Source: Clavulina sp. PMI_390 (Eukaryota > Basidiomycota > Agaricomycetes > Cantharellales > Hydnaceae). Taken from it: DNA of 64,000 nucleotides. The stretch is taken from contig WIDE01000026.1 in NCBI GenBank assembly GCA_015039315.1, positions 191,277-255,276 on the forward strand, read 5' to 3'. Shown here one piece after another: positions 44,518 through 54,204 of this stretch; the first letter of the stretch is position 1; the number at the start of each line of letters is the position of its first letter. The position numbers and the translations under genes were made by a program. The notes below the pieces were generated by a model. The model made no database searches, had not been told where the DNA came from, and saw only the letters and a list, made by a program, of their open reading frames with translations.

Positions 44518-46960
44518 ATGGCTCTCAATCTCAGTTCTCCGAACCTCGGTGCAGCCTATAATGCCGTCTTGACAAACGACCCAAAGATCAACTGGGTTCT
44601 TTTTACCGATGCTGGTAATGAACTCAAGGTTGCTGGTACAGGTGATGGTGGCCTTGAAGAGCTCGAAGAAGAGTTTTCGGACGGGAAAATCCAATATGCG
44701 TTTGTTCGGGTTGTTGATCCCATCGTGAGCTCCCCTGGAATCCGCCCCGATAAAGCAGACATTTACTGTCTTACTCTCTGCATAGTCTAAACTCAACAAA
44801 TTTGTACAAATCAACTGGCTTGGTGATGGGGTTCCAGAAGCCAAAAAGGGCCTGTTCTGTGCGATCCCTGCTATCCTATCTACGAATCAAGATTTGCTGA
44901 TATACGACTAGATTCACATGCAGAGACAGTTACCAACTTCTTGAGAGGCGCTCATATTGTCATCTCGGCCCGAAACGAGGTACCGATATCCCCAACCTGA
45001 TTGATTCCGACTCCTAACCATCGGTTTGTCAGGCTGATGTCTCATCAGAGGTTATCATGACCAAGGTCCATAACGCCTCAGGGTCGAAATACTCAGTTCA
45101 AAAGGAGGCTCCTCGGAAGTATGAGCCGATCACACCCGTTGGTACTTCATATACCCCCGTAGGGAAAGTGGATGTTGCGCAACTACGCCAAAATGCTCCA
45201 AGGGATGTTCCAGCCCCCCTAGTATGGATTACCATGTTCATCCATGATGTTACGACTGCCCCTAAGATCTGAACTTCGATAGGTTTCTTCCTACGTGCCC
45301 GCCAGGAGTGACTTGGTAGGGCTTCAGGGTCAGGCAGCTGCTCGACCACAACCACAGCCAGCACCCCCACCTCGCCCAACTCCTACGCTATCTGCCGCGG
45401 TGATTCTAGAATTTGTTGTTTCTCCATACTCAGCGCTCTAACAACCACTTTCCCCCCTTTTTTTTGGATCCTGTGGTCATCGTAGGTCACGCCCGCTGCG
45501 AGTCTGCCCTCTCAGCAGTCTTCAAACACCTCACAAGTGAGCTCCAAGATTGACCGGATCACCCCCAACGTTCGTAACCATACGTCCTTCCTACTTTGTT
45601 ATTGTCACTGATGCCCGCTTTTTGCTATTTCAGCAACCGGCGTATCAACCAGTCAATCTTCCACCCCCCAGAAAACTTATCAATCTATTTGCTGCTCGTG
45701 AGGCCGAGGCCTCCAGCGGGAATTCTATGCCCCCACCTGTGGCAGCAGGCGGCGCAAAGAAGCTTACTTGGTCGGAACGCCAAGCAATGATGAAACAGCA
45801 GCAAGCTCAAGAAGATGAGACAAGCAAGGCGGCTAGTATTGCGGCTGGAGTGGGGTCTCGTGGCACTGTTGCAGTAGAACAAGATCTAGAGCCCTCGCTG
45901 GCGGCTCCTCCACCACCTCCCCCGCCACCACCGCCGCCACCGCCAGTGGCTTCAATTGATGCTGCCACGGCTTACGAAGACGTCCCCCCTGTTGAATCAG
46001 TTGATGTGTCCTCAGACGACCTCAGTGGACAGGTAACGCACTAGGAAACATTCTGGGGCAATTACTTGAGGCTCACGTTGTACTTCAGGTTGCTGCATTG
46101 CACTTAGCTGGACATGAAACTCCTTCTGCAATTGTTCTCTATCCTTACGAGGTATAGTTATGCAGTCCACATCCAAGCTCGATTCTAATTCCTTTTCCAG
46201 GCCGTGGAATCGAATGAGATGAATCTAGTCGAAGGCGAAACAATCCATGAAGTCGAACAGTTGGACGAAAAGTCTGTAACACTCGACCAGCCTTGCATTT
46301 GATCACCTAGCTAATTTTGCCATCCTCGCTCCCTAGTTGGTGGCAAGGGGTAGCTGCGGACGGTCGTTCGGGCCTTTTCCCAGGTAGGGTGCTTGTTTTT
46401 GCCGGTATTCAGTGCATAATATCACCTCCACCAACGAATTTTGTTATGATCTAGCCACGTACGTTGAGATCAACCCTGTTGGGGTTGATGCTGAAGGTGC
46501 CTCCGAACCACCTCCACCTCCACCTCCGCCGCCACCGCCTCCACCACCTCCGGTGCCAGCTGCTCCTGACCTTGTGGAAGCCCAAGAAACAACCGGTAAG
46601 CAAAGCACGCGTCTAAATTTCACTTATTCTTATCAAAGCCAAATGTAGAACCTCCAAATGAAGGTTTGGTTGCTACAGCGCTCTTCAAGTGAGGCATTCC
46701 CAATCGAGTGGATCCCACTGGTCACTCATGCTCATTCTTGTTTTTATTCAGCTACCAAGCCGTTGAGGAGAACGAAATCTCGTTCAGCGAAGGCGATGAA
46801 ATCTATTACATCGATACAACTGTCTCTGATGATTGGTGGGAAGGCACGACCAAGGATGGACTGTCCGGACTGTTCCCAGGTATGCTTCAGGCGATGAATT
46901 TGTAGCACACTCACTGATGACTGCATTGAAACAGCTTCATATGTTGAGCTACAGCAATAA
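44518..46960 (+). CDS. ABP1: Actin-binding protein Abp1 (drebrin-like) with two SH3 domains
   Basis: The N-terminal ADF-homology domain reads MALNLSSPNLGAAYNAVLTN, then INWVLFTDAGNELKVAGTGD and IQYAFVRVVDP. The segments NKFVQINWLGDGVPEAKKGL and FLRGAHIVISARNEADVSSE complete it. A linker contains KLTWSERQAMMKQQQAQED and two proline runs, 13 Pro at 45907-45945 and 15 Pro at 46508-46552. The first SH3 domain (IVLYPYEAVESNEMNLVEGE, then GVAADGRSGLFP) lies between the runs, and the second (NYQAVEENEISFSEGDEIYY, DDWWEGTTKDGLSGLFPASY) ends the protein at VELQQ. Abp1 localises to cortical actin patches and activates Arp2/3 during endocytosis; the SH3 domains recruit kinases and other partners. Budding yeast Abp1 has one SH3. 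It converges with the coronin gene, 60 bases apart. Confidence 0.93.
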
Positions 46961-47020
46961 TATCTGATGTCAACATTATGTACAATATGCATGATATGAA
47001 TCGTATTTCGGTTCAGTGAT

Positions 47021-49135
47021 TTATTCCAACTGAAGCGCTTTGGCTGCTCGTTGAGCGTTGGCCCGCATGGTCTCCACCTGTACCTCCAGATTCCGAATTT
47101 TAGCTTTGCTCTCCCGCAGCTCATCACGCAAACGCTGATTCTCTTGTTTCAGCTCATCCTATTAAACGACTGTCAGATGCGCTTGACTATCACACAATAG
47201 ACCACTTACCACGTCATCGCGGCTACTTGCGGGAACCTCGGAGCGTATGACTTGGGTAGGCTCCGGCTCGGATATGACGACGGGCGAGACAGGCTCGGTA
47301 GGCTTTCGAGACGGCGGCATGCTGATAGCCTCTGGTTGAGTGGGCTGTAGTGAAACGCTTGCTTCCCTTGTAGGAGGCGGAGGCATTTCGGAAGGAACTA
47401 CTGTGGCAGGCCGTGTTGGGGCTGCCGCCGTGATCACACCACTATCCAAGTCCACTAGGTTAGGCTGCGCGGTCTTGCCCGCAAAATATTCAGTTGCGCT
47501 CAAAGCTGGTTCCAATGATGGAGCAGGGGGGAAAATGTCGGACTGGAAGGAGTCGGCCTGCATTCAATTATAGTTTAAGCCAAGATCCCATGGAGTGTGA
47601 ATGGAGTGGTCAAACCTTTCGAGGGACGATGAAGGCGATTGGTTCAATCAATGAGCCTGATACTTTGAATGCTCGGCCGATCTCACACTCAGCCACGTTC
47701 AAAGAACGTCTCGGCAAAAAGGTCATGCCACGTTGAGGATCTGATGATTTGTACTCGGACAATGGGTGGACATTGTCGGCATCGTACTCATAATACCGGA
47801 TATTTCCATCCCTGCGAAGGTAGTTAGCTCAACAAGATAAATCGCTCTCCACAACCCACAACCAAGCACGAACCCTTTCCCAGCTGTAGAAATATGATCA
47901 GATAAATAAGGAACGCTGAACAATCGATAATCATACCAAGGAACAGAACACCGTTATCACTCCAGAAAGGCATAACCACGCCTGCGGACTGGTCTATGTT
48001 TGTAGTTACAACATTCTTCAGCGACCCAGTTTCCCAAACTGCCAGCTGGCGGTCGGACATTTTGCTGAAGCCGGTCGTAGCGATCCTATCTTTGTCGCCC
48101 ATCCAAGCAAGTCGCGATCCTTTGACCCCTCCATGGCCGTCAGTAACGCGTATGGGGTCTGCTCCTGCACGAGCGTCAAAGAGACGAAGCTTCCGGTCTC
48201 GACAAGTGGTCGCGATCACTGTCCCCGTATAATTGAAAGTCAGATCTTGAACAGAATCACCATGGCCTTTGAGCGTGATCATAGCCTCATCAGAAGACTC
48301 CAGGTCCCATAACTTGACAGCATAGTCGCCAGAAGCAGTGGCGAGCACATGAGACGCAATTGGGTTGAATCGCACCTGGCCGATCTTACGAGGTGATACA
48401 GCAATCCTAATGCGAATGATGTTCAACACAAAACTGGGCAACACGCTGATCAGAAGTTCATACCTTGAAACAGGATCGAAGTCCCTTGGGACCCACTTCT
48501 CCGCACCCCAGTCCTGGAAATCGGAAGACTCTACCTTCCAGACGAGGGCCTTTCCATCCTCACCTGCAGATACGCAAATTGAGTCGTTGAAGGGGCTCCA
48601 GGCTGTGTCAAGCACCGTTGCCTTTTGTTATGTACATTCAGACGAACGAAGGCTAAAAGGGTCTGCGATGATCTATCTCACCGAATGCCCCCTTGCGAGA
48701 GGGATAATATCAGGGAGCTTGTATGGGAGAGTGTAGGCGGAGAATGGGGATGGGGCGCTGGAGGAGAAATCGTGGATAAGATCAGGTGTAGCAATGGGGT
48801 ACGGAACGAAGTATTTACGGAAGAATCGCAAATGCACCACCGCCAGAGGCTTGCCAGTTGATGCTAACGTAAAGCTGTTATGATCAACTATTTAGTGAGA
48901 GAAATGGAGGGTTGGACACTTGCAAGGGTACCTACCCCCGACGCGCTGATCAAGTTAGTGTCCCAAGCGCTGGAAGACACTTTCACATTCTCGATAGAGC
49001 ACTCTTTGCGTGCCGATTGTCCGAAGACGTGGCTGGGGGTAAAATGAGAGAGCACATAATCAATATCGCGGCAACTGAGTAGGCCAGTCGCAGTCACGCC
49101 TACCGATATTTCGATGAGCGAACGAAGCGGGACAT
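47021..49135 (-). CDS. CRN1: Coronin (Crn1)
   Basis: The first exon encodes MSRFVRSSKYR and joins HVFGQSARKECSIENVKVS, the hallmark N-terminus of coronins. The WD40 beta-propeller follows: VLDTAWSPFNDSICVSAGED, VRFNPIASHVLATASGDYAV, SVQDLTFNYTGTVIATTCRD and LRLFDARAG, then MSDRQLAVWETGSL and IRYYEYDADNVHPLSEY. The section RGMTFLPRRSLNVAECEIGR and PIAFIVPRK closes the conserved part. A Pro/Ser-rich unique region leads to a C-terminal coiled coil (DELKQENQRLRDELRESKAK) that ends ALQLE at 47021. Coronin bundles actin and regulates Arp2/3. Some expected exons around 48.8-48.9 kb were read only roughly. Its tail-to-tail neighbour is ABP1, another actin-patch protein. Confidence 0.93.
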
Positions 49136-49397
49136 TGTAGATGTCTAAAGTGAGAGCCCTATTTATCGGGTAGAAGGGAGAGCTGGTGGTTGTCAGGTCT
49201 TGGCCCAGTTTATCGTTGCTCGATGCAACAGATACAAGCCTAGTAACGCGTGACTCAACACTGTCACAGCCCTGTTGTTCACCGTCTGTCTGGTGGCGCA
49301 CTTGAGCAGCTAGAGTTTTTCGCTTGATCCACATCACAGGCGGGTTGCGTTAAAAATCTACTGGCTTGTTACCGCGTACTATACACAAACCTTCGAG

Positions 49398-50329
49398 ATG
49401 TCTTCCGCAGTGACTGCCGCAACCCCTTTGCGTTCTCGGATTCCCCAGACGCCATCTGCCAGTTTCCCCAGTGTTTTTATACCTCATCTTCCCAAGACAG
49501 GTACCGCACGTCTTCGTCTGCGCTCAAATGCAATTGGCTTGGTTGCCATTGTGAGTATCTGGTGGCAGCATTCACTTTACGCTTCAATCAAGGCACCTTT
49601 CACGTGGTTCCTTGCTGGTGTAGTTGGGGATGGGAATGCGGCATGGTTTTTGAACTTTATTGGTGGGGATCTCGCGTGCCATGTATCATCTGATGTATCT
49701 TACCACAATCTTGGACTCTTTATAGAGAGCATCGTCTTATTCGTGCTTTGTGAGTGGTCCCATACTTTAAGGGTCCTGTTGTTCGCCTAGTAACATGCAA
49801 ACAGTGTGGAATATCTTCGAGGCTGTAGTTGTGATCCATCGAGCATCACATGCTCCACGTGCCCTAAATGACTCAGTTCAACAAGGAGCCATAGTCTCCG
49901 CCGCAAGGACAAGCAGGGCGTTCGGCTCAAGTCTGAAAGGATATATATCTCCTGCAAGTCGTTGTTTGGCCAATTTTCAGCTACCAGTTCTGACGATGCC
50001 CAATGTTTTTTGTTTGCAGTTGAGCCGTCCACCCTCTCAGCCTATTTCACTTGACACATCGTCCCCACTTTCTACACCAACTCGGGCACGAGGATCATCG
50101 TCTCCCTTGCGATTCTCCCGGTTCTCTTCCGCATCAAGCCATGTGTTGGGTACCGATGTTACCTTGTCCATGAATAGATCATTCGATGGTTATCCGAGCT
50201 CATCTCTCTCTTCACATCCTGGCAGTAAGTATCAATGGCTGCACCAGTCATTATTTTACTCACAGCTTACTGCTAGAGGCTTTCAACGCCAGCATGATTG
50301 AAAAGCTGCTGGACACCAGTGACGAATGA
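49398..50329 (+). CDS. Two-membrane-segment protein, possible POM34-like nucleoporin
   Basis: The start MSSAVTAATPLRSRIPQTPS gives a short polar N-terminus. Two hydrophobic segments are seen, around NAIGLVAIVSIWWQ/FTWFLAGVVG and GLFIESIVLFVLCEW. After an intron near 49745-49803 there is NIFEAVVVIHRASHA, and then a Ser/Pro-rich tail (SPLSTPTRARGSSSPLRFSR). The final exon ends MIEKLLDTSDE with stop at 50327-50329. Two close membrane spans with a Ser/Pro/Arg-rich tail, and size of about 270 residues, resemble fungal Pom34 of the nuclear pore. The match is structural and from memory, so it is tentative; another small nuclear-envelope or ER protein is equally possible. It diverges from coronin across 262 bases. 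Confidence 0.4.
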
Positions 50330-50976
50330 ACCGTCAGATTGATATCGTACAATAATAAAACTGCGTGAGGCTACCACTGCTTCCTCTTTAACCTAGTCAG
50401 GCCATAGCCTGCCTGCAGCCTCCACAGTTAGCGGCTAGTTGCTTTGCTGGTTGCCCGAGGTGGCTATAAGAACGTGATTGGGGACGCTTTTGATTTTGAT
50501 GGGGTAGACCGTGCCACACATGCGATCATCACAGCTGTAGCATGATGCCGTCACAGTGAATGGTGGCAAGGTCTGAACAGAGGCTTCGGAAGGAATTACT
50601 ACCGACACCAGGTCTTAAAACCAGGGTTCAAAAGAAGGATAGCTTGGAGATGTTATGGTAGCTTATGCATTCTTGCACAGCATTAATGGATGGATTTTGT
50701 CAGTAATTAGTAATTTGGAACCTATTCATGAGCAAGGCCTGTGGCTCGCTAATTTGAAGCTCTGAAAATAAATTCATTCAGTTTATTGCTGAAGTTGAAA
50801 ACGGCGCCGATACAGCATGAACTGTCACTAAGATTCGCTCCCCGCTAGTTGCCTGCCAGTTGTGCAGCATTGCCTGACGGTCTGAGCATTGTTGATTTCC
50901 TTCTCTGGAGCATCGTTTGCCACTGTTGACACCGAATTCTCGGAACAGATCACAACAGTCAGATCTGAAGGCTCAA
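50330..50976. other. Long intergenic region with no gene seen
   Basis: About 650 bases between the POM34-like gene and RPC53. I searched for open frames, tRNA-like GTTCRA arms, inverted repeats and transposon motifs by eye and found nothing clear. It has an AT-rich centre (50640-50780). It should contain the RPC53 promoter. An upstream non-coding first exon for RPC53 cannot be excluded, as CACAACAG at about 50952-50959 could be a splice acceptor. Confidence 0.5.
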
Positions 50977-52740
50977 ATGTCTCGTGAGGGGCACACAGAA
51001 ACAAAAGATGTAACACCTGGGACAAAAAAAACCTCAAATGTAGTCCCCTCGACGTCGTCTAATCCAAGAGTCCTGGGATCCATCCGTCCGAGCCAGTCTT
51101 CGAGTTCTCTTCTCTCTGGGGTGTCAGGGTTGTCCAAAGCACTAGGAAATCAAGCAAAACCAACAGACTCCTCAAGTCAACCCGGCTCTGGAATCGCATT
51201 CACTCCATCTTCGCGCACTAGTACGAAGCGCGTATTCAAAGCCAAGCTCGTAACCCAGTCTCACGAACAATCGTATGCGTTGTATACTTTGCTGGTCAAT
51301 CCGCCTAACTCACTTGTTTCCCCGTAGAGATGGCTCAAAGGTCTTCAAAACGACTGTATTTTCCTCATAAACCATGCTCACTTGCTCTAGTAGACAGCTT
51401 CCACTTCACGACGAACCAACTCTGTCGATGCGGCTTCACGGTCAGAGAGGGGCCGTGGGGCCGCTCGAAGTCATGGGCGTGGTAGTGCTTCGACGGCTAT
51501 GGAGGCCATTGCTAGTGGTCCATTCGCTATGGGCCCTGGCGAACATCGTGGATCAGTGCGCTCTGCACCCATCCGTTATGCCCCTGAAGCTACATCCTCA
51601 TCCTTTAGCTCTTTCGGTCCTGGTACCATGTCCAACTTTTCAAAGGTTGCCAGAGGATTGAAGGCAGAAGATCGCGAGGAGTACTCAGATGATGAAAGCG
51701 GTCCCCAGCGGATTGATGTAGATGATGTGAAGCGACTAGATTACATGGCACCAGACATCCTTCGAAAGGTCACCGTGATAGAAAATTCCAACCTCAAAAC
51801 TGGTAAGAGCATCTTCTCCCTGGTTTTCTCGGCCCAAATGAATCGAACTGAGCTGGCGCTCCCCTGCTCACATTAGGGGAGATAGGCTCTTTGGATCAAC
51901 ACTCTCCAGAAAGGAGGGTTAAGCAGGAGACTAACTTGGAAAATGGCATCGCCGATTTCGATGACCCTGAGACCGTGGGCAGAGATTTCATTCACATCCA
52001 AGATGACGGAAATGTTGACGAGCATGTGAGCCAGCTCTGCCATTCTTGCAGTCTGCTGATTGACATGGACTGCGCAAGATCTCCGACGATCGTCTCTATT
52101 TCTTCCAGTTCCCATCCCCTTTCCCAAAATTTCTACCACCTCAACTTCAAACGTCTGCCGAACCTGGNNNNNNNNNNNNNNNNNNNNNNNNNNNNNNNNN
52201 NNNNNNNNNNNNNNNNNNNNNNNNNNNNNNNNNNNNNNNNNNNNNNNNNNNNNNNNNNNNNNNNNNNNNNNNNNNNNNNNNNNNNNNNNNNNNNNNNNNN
52301 NNNNNNNNNNNNNNNNNNNNNNNNNNNNNNNNNNNNNNNNNNNNNNNNNNNNNNNNNNNNNNNNNNNNNNNNNNNNNNNNNNNNNNNNNNNNNNNNNNNN
52401 NNNNNNNNNNNNNNNNNNNNNNNNNNNNNNNNNNNNNNNNNNNNNNNNNNNNNNNNNNNNNNNNNNNNNNNNNNNNNNNNNNNNNNNNNNNNNNNNNNNN
52501 NNNNNNNNNNNNNNNNNNNNNNNNNNNNNNNNNNNNNNNNNNNNNNNNNNNNNNNNNNNNNNNNNNNNNNNNNNNNNNNNNNNNNNNNNNNNNNNNNNNN
52601 NNNNNNNNNNNNNNNNNNNNNNNNNNNNNNNNNNNNNNNNNNNNNNNNAAAGGGGCTGAACCGATGGAGGAGGTTTGAATATGTGTTTTCATTTCTTACC
52701 TGCAAGGTGTTGTATCACATGTAATAATTGATCAGCATGG
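50977..52740 (+). CDS. RPC53: RNA polymerase III subunit RPC4 (Rpc53), interrupted by assembly gap
   Basis: The start MSREGHTETKDVTPGTKKTS is the first in-frame ATG. A Ser-rich N-terminal region is followed, after an intron near 51265-51330, by a Gly/Arg-rich part and MEAIASGPFAMGPGEHRGSV. Then come EYSDDESGPQRIDVDDVKRL and DYMAPDILRKV, the conserved acidic segment of the family. After another intron comes a segment ending DDGNVDEHVSQ, and past a further intron LYFFQFPSPFPKFLP, which matches the fully conserved LYFFQFP-type motif of Rpc53. The gap at 52168-52648 removes most of the C-terminal domain. Reading resumes after it, and one frame gives SHVIIDQHGDAVLRIV. The true 3' end is not resolved; 52740 is approximate. 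The subunit, with Rpc37, acts in termination and reinitiation of Pol III. Confidence 0.8.
52168..52648. other. Assembly gap (481 N)
   Basis: A run of N bases inside the RPC53 gene. The missing sequence should hold the rest of the RPC4 C-terminal domain and possibly introns. Any protein read across it is not meaningful. Confidence 0.99.
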
Positions 52741-52938
52741 AGATGCTGTGTTACGAATCGTATGTATTGTATTCGAGGCACAAACAACATAGGCTTGACC
52801 ACCTCACTGATCTGAAACGTGGATCCACCACCCCTACAAAAACTGTTTATTAGGCTGGGAGCACGTAACTAGGTGGTCTTATCTCTACCATCACTATACT
52901 TCATCCTTGACGCTGTAGCAGTCTTGGCTGTGAATCTC

Positions 52939-53808
52939 ATGTCTGCTCCTAGCATGACGATGAAAGAAGCACTCTTGGAACCACTGCTCCAATTCACCTC
53001 GCTATCTGAGAATTTGTTTCGTTCTCTTGCTCCGACAAACTTTTCGTCCAAACCGCCCCCACCTCCACCATTTTCAGAACTGGCACGATGTGATGTACAG
53101 CTTGCGAGTGCTCTACACGAAGCTCGTATACATCAGGGGAAGCAAAAAGAGATCAACAGACTAGCAGAGGACATACTGTCTTTAGAGGGACAATTGCGAG
53201 AGGCGATCATGGCCTTTGCCGACGGTAAAGCGGCATTAGAGGAGCGAATTGAAGAGGGGGATGACGTTCTGCACCGCGCTGCTGTATCGTCATCAGGTAT
53301 CACGCCTTTCCTCGTCTTGATTTATCGCTGTGAGGCAAGCTAATAGCATTACCTACCTCGATATAGATTCCCTTTCCTATCAGGAGATTTTGACTTATGC
53401 CTCCAATCTTGCCACATTTACATCTGCCCCTCCGACAGTGGATCCATTACGCCCAGAAGCTGCGTTCGATGGCACAATCATTCCTCCTTTCCCGACTGTC
53501 GAGATGATGCGAAGGGGAAAGATGAATATGGAACCTCCACTCGGTTCTCTTGGCGAAATGAGGGAGGTAGGAGTCGGTGAGTGGCAAGGGTTGTTTCTTT
53601 TTCAAAGCTCCATTCAGCAACCATCTGAGAACGTTTTCCCAACGATGCTTCAGTCCTTTCTCCATCTCGGATGCGAGCACAGGTAGAATCCCATGTCGAA
53701 CTAGCACATGGAGGTCCAACGCAGTATTCTACATTTGCTGCTGCTCACCATCCCTTAGGATCAAATCCTGACGATATGTTTGATCTGGACCTTAATCCAG
53801 ACTTTTGA
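52939..53808 (+). CDS. MED4: Mediator complex subunit 4 (Med4)
   Basis: The ATG at 52939 begins MSAPSMTMKEALLEPLLQFT. The N-terminal half is helical and forms the coiled coil with Med9/Med7 in the middle module (LASALHEARIHQGKQKEINR, AEDILSLEGQLREAIMAFAD). The next exon has LDIDSLSYQEILTYASNLAT, then FTSAPPTVDPLRPE and PPFPTVEMMRRGKM, the signature of Med4. The protein ends MFDLDLNPDF, matching the LDLNPD-type C-terminal tail of the family. Introns are at about 53293-53350 and 53560-53685. Mediator carries signals from activators to RNA polymerase II. The gene is about 225 codons after splicing, near the usual size for fungi. Confidence 0.9.
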
Positions 53809-54204
53809 CCATTGGGTCTGCGCCGTTTCACGTGAAACCCCCCTTCCCTTCTCACACCAGCAAACAAAGTCCATAATTCTGTATATTTGTCGCAGTATTC
53901 TGTGTGGAGATTCATGATCGGGAAACCAAGAACTGTGTGCATGAGCGGGGAACGGCGTTTCCTTGCGGGTGTCTGAAGATATGGCTGGAAGGACAATTGG
54001 GAGCGGTTCAGTTCACACATCATTGATCGTCTGAGATGTAGAGTTCAAAAGCCGAGAAAGGGCGTGAAGATTACCGTAAACGTATATGAGACGAAAATAC
54101 TTAGTCGTGAACAAATGAGGAAGCATAGACAACGAAGGTGACGCAAAAGGAGGAAAACAAAACATCAACCAATAACACTACGAAACTACGACCACCAAAC
54201 ACAA
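53809..54204. other. Convergent 3' spacer of MED4 and the FHA gene
   Basis: About 396 bases between two converging stops, which should contain both 3' untranslated regions and polyadenylation signals. A perfect 14-base palindrome lies near its left end and is listed on its own. I saw no frame or RNA gene. Confidence 0.5.
53825..53838. promoter_or_regulatory. Perfect 14-base palindrome GTTTCACGTGAAAC
   Basis: The sequence equals its own reverse complement and has a CACGTG core. It starts 17 bases after the MED4 stop codon. It matches 14 of the 16 bases of the bacterial parS site TGTTTCACGTGAAACA, which is almost certainly coincidence in a nuclear genome. A bHLH-type binding site is a likelier reading. 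Its place between two converging genes, not upstream of one, is unusual for such a site. Confidence 0.45.

Noticed and set aside
48888..49337. Longer minus-strand frame extending upstream of the coronin start
   Set aside because: The conserved coronin N-terminus MSRFVRSSKYR at 49135 joins the next exon by a normal GT-AG intron; the extension is untranslated sequence.
52133..52705. Long frames on both strands across the gap
   Set aside because: They consist almost wholly of undefined residues from the run of N.
53825..53838. A functional bacterial-type parS partition site
   Set aside because: No ParA/ParB genes are present and the surrounding genes are nuclear fungal genes; the palindrome is kept as an observation only.
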